Source of the DNA: Euryodendron excelsum
Taxonomy: Eukaryota > Streptophyta > Magnoliopsida > Ericales > Pentaphylacaceae
Length of the DNA: 64,000 nt
Assembly: GCA_033060915.1 (NCBI GenBank)
Contig: CM065397.1
Span: 22,416,501 to 22,480,500, forward strand
Direction of reading: 5' to 3'
The notes below the pieces were generated by a model. It was given only the letters and a program-made list of their open reading frames with translations, was not told the DNA's origin and searched no databases. The position numbers were made by a program, and so were the translations under genes. Position 1 is the stretch's first letter, and each line of letters starts with the position of its first letter. Positions 58,613-64,000 of the stretch are shown piece by piece.

Positions 58613-61057
58613 CTAAGTTATAACATCTTCAGCAAGTTTCTTAGCAGGGTTAATTGAGTCGGAGGTAGTAGGTTCAGCCTCAACTATCTTTGAGATTTTG
58701 GCCTCAGCCGTCTTCAGCACGTCTGCCTCTACCATCTTAGGGACATTACCTTCAGCCATCTATGATACACTTGTAGCAAAAACCACCAGAATATCTATAC
58801 CCTTAGTCGCCTTGGAGGTATCCTCAGCGCTGCCCCCCAGAGTTGTCTCGAAGTAGTTTGGAACATTCCTTCAGAGGTTGGAAGAGCTCTCGACTTTCAT
58901 TTCCTTCAGGGCCCCATGCCAGACTTCGATGAATATCGACTACGAGAGATCAACCATCTAAAGGGCATAATCATCACTAGTAGCCATCATGCCTTGCTTA
59001 TACATCTCCTAAAACTCAGCCTTCTCCTTTGTAAGGTCAACTTTGAGTCCCTCGACTTCAGCCATCGACTTGAACAAGTCCACTGAGAGTATGGCCTTGT
59101 CATCCTCTAGCTTTGAGACTTCATCGTCCCTCTTGATCAGATCAGTTGTAACTTGATCTAGTGCAATCTTTACCTTTTCATCTTCCTTTGCAGTGGTCAA
59201 TTGGGCCTTTTTTGCCTCAATCCACTCCCTTTTCAGCTTAGCATGCTCCTCAACTAATTTATTGTGCTCTCCAGATAGAACTTGGAAATGGCGTATGGCC
59301 TTTAAAGCGTTGAGAGAGCCTTGAAATTAAAATAGATGCAATAAGATCAGTACACAATTAATAAAAGTCATTACTGAAAATAAATTGATGAAGGAACTTA
59401 CCAATAGGGATTTGTGGAAGGCTCCTAGAAAGACCGATAGGTCATCGTTGCTCTCCAACAAGTCAATGTCAACCTGCTGGAGGTTACTTTCGACCACTCT
59501 CATCGCCACCTTAACTGACCTAATCACGTTCGGTAGCATACGACGGCCACCAACAATGGGTCTTACAACCAAAAAGTCGGCATCATCAGATGCGGCACTA
59601 CTACTTGGATGAGGATCTATCGGCACAACATTGGCTTTCTTTGGTACAGGCTCAACCAGTGCATCCCCCACCGTTGGCTTTTTCTTTGACGCCCTTGTCT
59701 CCCTCCTCTGTTTTTTAGGTTCAAAGGAGTCGACCTCTATAACGGGTGCAGGGGAAATGGGCTTCGCTATTTTAGCCTTCGGCTTCCCCGGCTTCTTTAA
59801 CTTCTTTGCTGCCTTCTACAACACCAGCTCCCTCAAGTTCATCATATCGGGAGTATCAGAATCTGAGGATGAAGGGTACACTAACTTATGCTTCTGCCCA
59901 ATCTTGGATGTAGCTCAGCGGTCAGGCACTGTGAATGGAGTTAAAGTTGACGTTGATTCGGATGAACTTGACCAATCCAAGGATATATCTTGGACTGAAT
60001 AATCTGTAGGATGGGCTGCTGCGTCAGTAGTGGTTGGGAGCAACTCAAAGGACGCCTAACTTAGGAAGCCCAGTCATGAGGTCACTGGGACGGCGTCTTC
60101 AACGACTCGAGTCCCTAAACTCCCCACCGGTGGCAGCACGTCAGAGGGCAGGTTAGCAATAGTCACCCGGTCATCGAGGAGTATGCGCTTAATTGTAATC
60201 CTTATGGGGATTTCAGCAAACTCACCTGTTGCACCATCCTCCGATAGTTTGGCAATCACACCTGCTGGGATCCCAGACGAGGCGGTGAAGGTAGAAACCT
60301 AGAGTGGGTAGTTCAGCAAGATATGAGGGGTCCTTGCAATATCATGAAGCCGACCAGAGCCTTTGTAGTTCAGAACCTTGTTCAGATCGGTCAGGGTGAC
60401 ACCCCACATTTGCCTTTTGTTCTTACTAGATGCTGAACAAATCAAAACAAGGCAAGTTAGACATATACAAGTCAATACATATAAAAACTAAGGGGTTCGC
60501 ACCAACCTAACTCTCTGGGGGTTCTACAGTATTGACTCAACGGCATTGACTCAACGACATTTGGTCAGCAAGAAGGTCGCCAAACTCCTAAGGGGCAGAA
60601 ACCCAGATTCTGACATCATTTATGCCCTTACCCTAAGATGGGAGACACTTTACTATTTCCTTACTTTTGTCGGTCGCCCTAAGGTAGACTTTCCAGCTAT
60701 CACACCCGACTTTACACAGAGTATAACAAAAGTCAAGCTCTACAAGCCCTATGTTAATGCCTAGGATTCGGTTTAGCTCAAGCATCCCCATTACAATCCA
60801 ATATGCATTTGGGCTAACTTAGGCAGGACATATATTATGGTATTAAAGAAATTTTACAAGAAAAGGGTGTAAGAGAAATCTAACGCCACCCTCTACGATG
60901 GCAATCATGGGAAGGGCATCCCCTTTTTGGTTTCTTCCATCCTAGAGTCATATGGGTTAACCAACTCAATGCTGACTTAGTCAGCAATGTTGTATCTAGA
61001 CTTAAAACTAGCAACAACCGCCGAATTGTCCACAAGTTTCCTAAGGCGAGCCCCCAT
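58613..61057 (-). pseudogene. Antisense gene of the Tat element (gypsy-type transposon PF04195-like, coiled-coil C-terminus), broken
   Basis: The ATG at 61057-61055 opens MGARLRKLVDNSAVVASFK, NIAD, then VSIELVNPYDSRM, the start of the TE-associated domain that normally continues to a 'LHPF...L......P.Q..PN.' block. Here that block is scrambled with stops. Further on are a low-complexity Ser/Pro/Lys linker (EPKKQRRETRASKKKPTVGD), VVRPIVGGRRMLPNVIRSVK, and a coiled coil (EHNKLVEEHAKLKREW, DDEVSKLEDDKAIL, MAEVEGLKVDLTKEKAEF), ending at a TAG (58613-58615). An intron at 59320-59401 has clear splice sites (GTAAGTTCC...TTTCAAG). Grande-like Tat elements have such an antisense gene before the 3' LTR; its role is unknown. 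Confidence 0.75.
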
Positions 61058-61206
61058 CAGGGGATGACCACAGAAGAGCAGGGCAGAAAAAGAAGAAAGC
61101 AAAGGTTCGAAAGACTTACAGTATTAGGGCAAGATCTATTCTCTTTCTCTCTTACTAGAAGTCTTAAGCCGGGTTCGAATGTTGAGAATGGATGAAGATG
61201 CGCCCA

Positions 61207-61213
61207 ATTTATA
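61207..61213 (-). promoter_or_regulatory. Candidate TATA box of the antisense gene
   Basis: TATAAAT on the minus strand (context GGGTTACTATAAATTGGGCG), about 150 bases before the ATG at 61057. It lies outside the LTR, which suggests the antisense gene has its own promoter. A GTAAGT at about 61105 could start a leader intron. Confidence 0.5.
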
Positions 61214-61403
61214 GTAACCCATAACGTCGATTCAGCTGCGAGAATCATGACACTTGACCCAACTGTCACCTCAGAAACCCATTCAACGCTTCCTTTCGAT
61301 TGCAGGGCTAGTACAGAATGTCCACGTGGTGTGAAATGATGGGAAGGCTAAAGGACAAGCTTTAAATGTAAATCTCAGCTCTTGCCCCCTTTGTTAGTCC
61401 AAG

Positions 61404-61427
61404 CAAGGGGCAAGGGTTGGGGGTAAT
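61404..61427 (+). other. Polypurine tract of the Tat element
   Basis: AAGGGGCAAGGGTTGGGGG followed by a few bases and then the 3' LTR. Confidence 0.75.
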
Positions 61428-61952
61428 TATGGGCCCAATAAGAGTCAAGCCAAAGACTAGGAGAAACCGGCCCAATAAGGTTGGCCCATGGGAGCCAACT
61501 TGTCAGACTAGGCCCATGCCGACCAGAGGTAAGAACCCAAAGGGGCTGGCCCACGGATCTTAATCCAAAAGGTATTAAAACTAATGAAGCCCATAATACG
61601 AATCATAGTCCTAAGTAAATTAGGACAAATAAAAGATAAGTCCAATACATTAAACTAACTCAATCAATAAAGATTTTTAGGAGGAAAGTGACTCCAATTC
61701 CCAAAGGGAACATAGCATTCCGAAACCTATAAATACCCCCATGCACTAAAGGTGTAAGGTACATTCACTTGAGTTTTGGCTCTCTATATTTTATTTGATT
61801 CACTGTGATTAACCTTGTTAACTTAATCATTAGAGTGCCTTCGGCCCAAAAAGGATCGAGACATTCTCATCGTCTTCTTCTCTTATAGATTGCTTGTGCT
61901 CATTGATTTAGTTTGAGAGTTCAACCCGGCTTTCCTAAAAATCCCACCTACA
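61428..61952 (+). repeat. 3' LTR of the Tat element
   Basis: TATGGGCCC to CCACCTACA, 525 bases, a match for 42735-43259 with scattered substitutions (roughly 85-88 percent identity by eye). TATAAATA at 61728-61735. Confidence 0.92.
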
Positions 61953-62649
61953 GTAAGCCATACACTTAGTGAATAACAATGATGCATGAGCATAAAAATA
62001 CCATGGACTAGCATAAATATCTAATGTATAAGCAATGTATAAAACATTGATGGCACGAGCTTCATATTGAAACATTACTTCATTACAAATCACGATATCA
62101 TAAAAGAGAGATGCACTATTACATTGTTCATTGTTAAAGCATAGCATAACTTTTCATTTAACATCAGAACATATCATATATCTTTGTTCCAATATCATAT
62201 GTGTGCTACAACCCGACATTAGAGCAAAGCTCAGCATTAGCAACCTTAAAAGTCACACATCATAGGGCTTAAAGCCAAGGAATGTCTCCCAAACATGGCA
62301 ATAGATTATTTCACGTGCCCTATCGTAGGACCATCGTTGCTAGTTTAAGGTCTTGCCACGAAAGACCTCTACTTGGCACTAATACTTTCGAAATCATGCA
62401 TCTTTTTCATTTAAAAGCATAATGTTTATACTTGAACTAATCATTGATGCAATTAAAAGTAATAGAAAGCTTTGTAGAAAGTGCATTTCAATTTGAAAGC
62501 ATTTAGAAAGTAATAGGTTATACTCACGGCATAACGTTACTCACCTCTACTCTTGAAGTTTGTGCTTAATAATGGTGTTCCTACATGTTGAACACATAAA
62601 AGGATCAAACACATTGACTCCATACATAGCCCAAAAGAAAAGAGAATAA

Positions 62650-62790
62650 AACCATGGAGGACCGTGCCATTAGGCACGTACTAGCGCGCTGATGGCACGC
62701 CTCCTCCAGAAGACCGCGCCATTAGGCTCGCTAAAGTACACTGGCGCCTCTTCTAGTGGACCGCACCACCTGGCGCACTAGATCTGAGAC
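62650..62790. repeat. GC-rich imperfect repeats 'gaccgcgccattaggc'
   Basis: Three units ('gaccgtgccattaggcacg', 'gaccgcgccattaggctcg', 'gaccgcaccacctggcgca') about 55-60 bases apart, in AT-rich surroundings. Confidence 0.6.
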
Positions 62791-63067
62791 TGGTGTGAAC
62801 AAAAATGGGTTTTCTCAAGCTAAACTCAATCAAACCTTACCCAAACTTTCCCAATGCTTCTAGGGTTGAAAGATCAACCCTAGAAGGCCACACTAACTCA
62901 AAATAAGACACTAAAAATAAGCAATCAAAAGGATCTAGGGTTTGAAATCTCAAACCCTAATATACAAAAAATGGGGGTTTTCAAACCCAAATCCAAAATC
63001 TACCCACACATGCCTACAAGCCCTCAAAATCTAACCAAATGGGACTCAAGAAAGTCTCCAAACACAA

Positions 63068-63069
63068 CA

Positions 63070-63104
<35 letters not shown>

Positions 63105-63107
63105 CAT
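63068..63107 (+). repeat. (AC)n-(AT)n microsatellite
   Basis: A run of about 14 CA units followed by a short TA run. Confidence 0.95.
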
Positions 63108-63643
63108 AATCAAGTGGTTGGTGTGGTTCCTACCTCTCTTCCAAGCTTCCTCAAGCTTCAACAATGGCTTCTTCTAACTTGGGTTGAGCTCTCCAAGCTA
63201 CCTTATTCTCATTGATCACCTCTCATCTTCCTCTCATTTCTTCTCTTCTTATTCTCTCCTTCTTCTCTTGGAAAGATTGTGTGTGCGTGTGTGTGGCTGG
63301 TGTGTGACATTATGAGACACCTATGGGAAATAACCTCATGGTTCTCACACCCAACTTACATTGCTACACAAGTCATAAAATAGTCAACTTGACGTTTAGA
63401 ATATAATAAATAATACAAATTTTCAAAAATCTCATTAAAATAGAAAATGAAGGTTCATGATATTACATTCTAAGGCATGGAAAACTAGGATTTTTGGCTT
63501 AATCTTTAAGAAACTTCAATTTGAAGACCTTTAGAGAATTTTTTTAAAAATCATTTAAGCATGAACTTTGTAGAACACCTAAAAATAGAACCAATGGTGG
63601 TTTTGAAAAATGTTTTAAACATGACAAGAAGACCATCACAAGC

Positions 63644-64000
63644 TGTAAGCACCCCATTTTTGCCCGCTCAGCAGTCTCCAGTCCATCCAAACTTGTATTC
63701 AAGTCAATATGGACGTATTCAAATCTAAATTAACTTTCCAAGTCTAATCCCGTCAATCAAACCGCTTTGCGGGCTCGCCAGGCCCAAATAGAGGTAAAAT
63801 GACCGAAATGCCCTTGGGGGTAATGTTCAGTCCAATTCCAACAGGCATGTCTTTCTGAAGACGGTAAGTTCGCTTTCCATTTTCAATTCTAATTCCAATT
63901 CGGCACACCTTTCAAAAAAGTTGATACCTCAAGGTGGTAAGACCCTCCAATCCGGCACTTTTCTGAGTGAACTCTTCAGAATAGTAAGTCCCTTCAAACC
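63644..64000 (+). mobile_element. Long LTR (copy E), partial at right edge
   Basis: It begins TGTAAGCACCCCATTTTTGC and follows copy C closely (GCCCGCTCAGCAGTCT; 'caggcccaaatagaggtaaaatgacc'). The left flank is CAAGC (63639-63643). It runs off the window, so whether it is solo or part of a full element is unknown. Confidence 0.88.

Larger units (their letters stand above)
42735..61952 (+). mobile_element. Tat-lineage Ty3/Gypsy retrotransposon, split by two long solo LTRs
   Basis: Flanked by GTAAG (42730-42734 and 61953-61957). Its LTRs are both 525 bases. Order: LTR, primer site, gag, protease, RT-RNase H, a second RNase H, integrase, tandem repeats, an antisense gene, purine tract, LTR. RT before integrase makes it Gypsy; the second RNase H and the antisense gene before the 3' LTR are marks of the Tat clade (Grande-like). 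Two long solo LTRs sit inside (45327-50031 and 53718-58167). The element's own sequence is about 10 kb. Stops throughout show it is inactive. Confidence 0.92.
61953..63467 (-). mobile_element. Chromovirus LTR remnant, right fragment
   Basis: Continues 42361-42734 beyond the Tat insertion. On the minus strand the LTR could begin TGTAATATCATGAACC at 63467. The fragment holds GC-rich repeated units (62650-62790), a leader-like 'aaccctag' region and an (AC)n run. No coding sequence is seen. If it is the 5' LTR, the integrase relic at 39340-39990 would be part of the same element, with gag and RT lost. Confidence 0.45.

Overview
The window is plant nuclear DNA, most likely from a eudicot with a repeat-rich genome. 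The evidence is the set of plant-type LTR retrotransposons, a PIF/Harbinger transposon with a Myb/SANT-like companion gene, a tRNA-derived SINE, and WRKY-type sequence. It is AT-rich and has no bacterial features. The only candidate host gene is the last stretch of a WRKY transcription-factor gene at the left edge (1-146). A broken copy of the same gene end lies at 34046-34415. Both sit in a roughly 2.4-3.2 kb segmental duplication (1-3180 and 34275-36655) whose copies differ by later insertions and deletions.

Layout from left to right: WRKY 3' end and its duplicated flank, interrupted by an Athila-type solo LTR (1740-2702); AT-rich spacer; a SINE (5235-5452) with a perfect 14-bp target duplication; a full-length but decayed PIF/Harbinger element (6001-11839, TSD TTA) carrying a DDE transposase, a Myb/SANT-like gene and an unexpected third ORF; spacer; a large nest (14161-33371); the WRKY pseudo-exon and second duplicate; spacer; a GC-rich solo LTR (38609-39245, TSD AAATA); and a second nest (39.3-63.5 kb).

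Nest 1 is a Ty1/Copia element (14166-33366, TSD CTAAA). Its 5' LTR is split by a SIRE/Maximus-like solo LTR (14298-16219). Its pol gene is split by a minus-strand, non-autonomous Athila-type element (19153-30959, TSD TACAT), which is itself split by a 4.86 kb solo LTR (23296-28157, TSD GTTTG). Nest 2 is a Tat-lineage Ty3/Gypsy element (42735-61952, TSD GTAAG) inserted in an old chromovirus LTR. The Tat element has gag, protease, RT, a second RNase H, integrase, a tandem-repeat block and an antisense gene with its own TATA box and intron. It is split by two more copies of the long LTR (45327-50031, TSD AGACT; 53718-58167).

The long LTR (about 4.5-4.9 kb, TGTAAGCACC...GCGCGACA) is the dominant repeat. 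There are three complete solo copies, one divergent copy (39994-~42360) and one copy running off the right edge (63644-64000). It carries 157-bp tandem modules upstream of a TATAAATA box and a kilobase-scale strand-asymmetric tract.

All element genes are broken by stops and frameshifts, many of the C-to-T/G-to-A kind expected in methylated repeats, so nothing here looks able to move on its own now. The most unusual observations are the third ORF of the PIF/Harbinger element, the repeat architecture of the long LTR family, and the promoter-bearing antisense gene of the Tat element.
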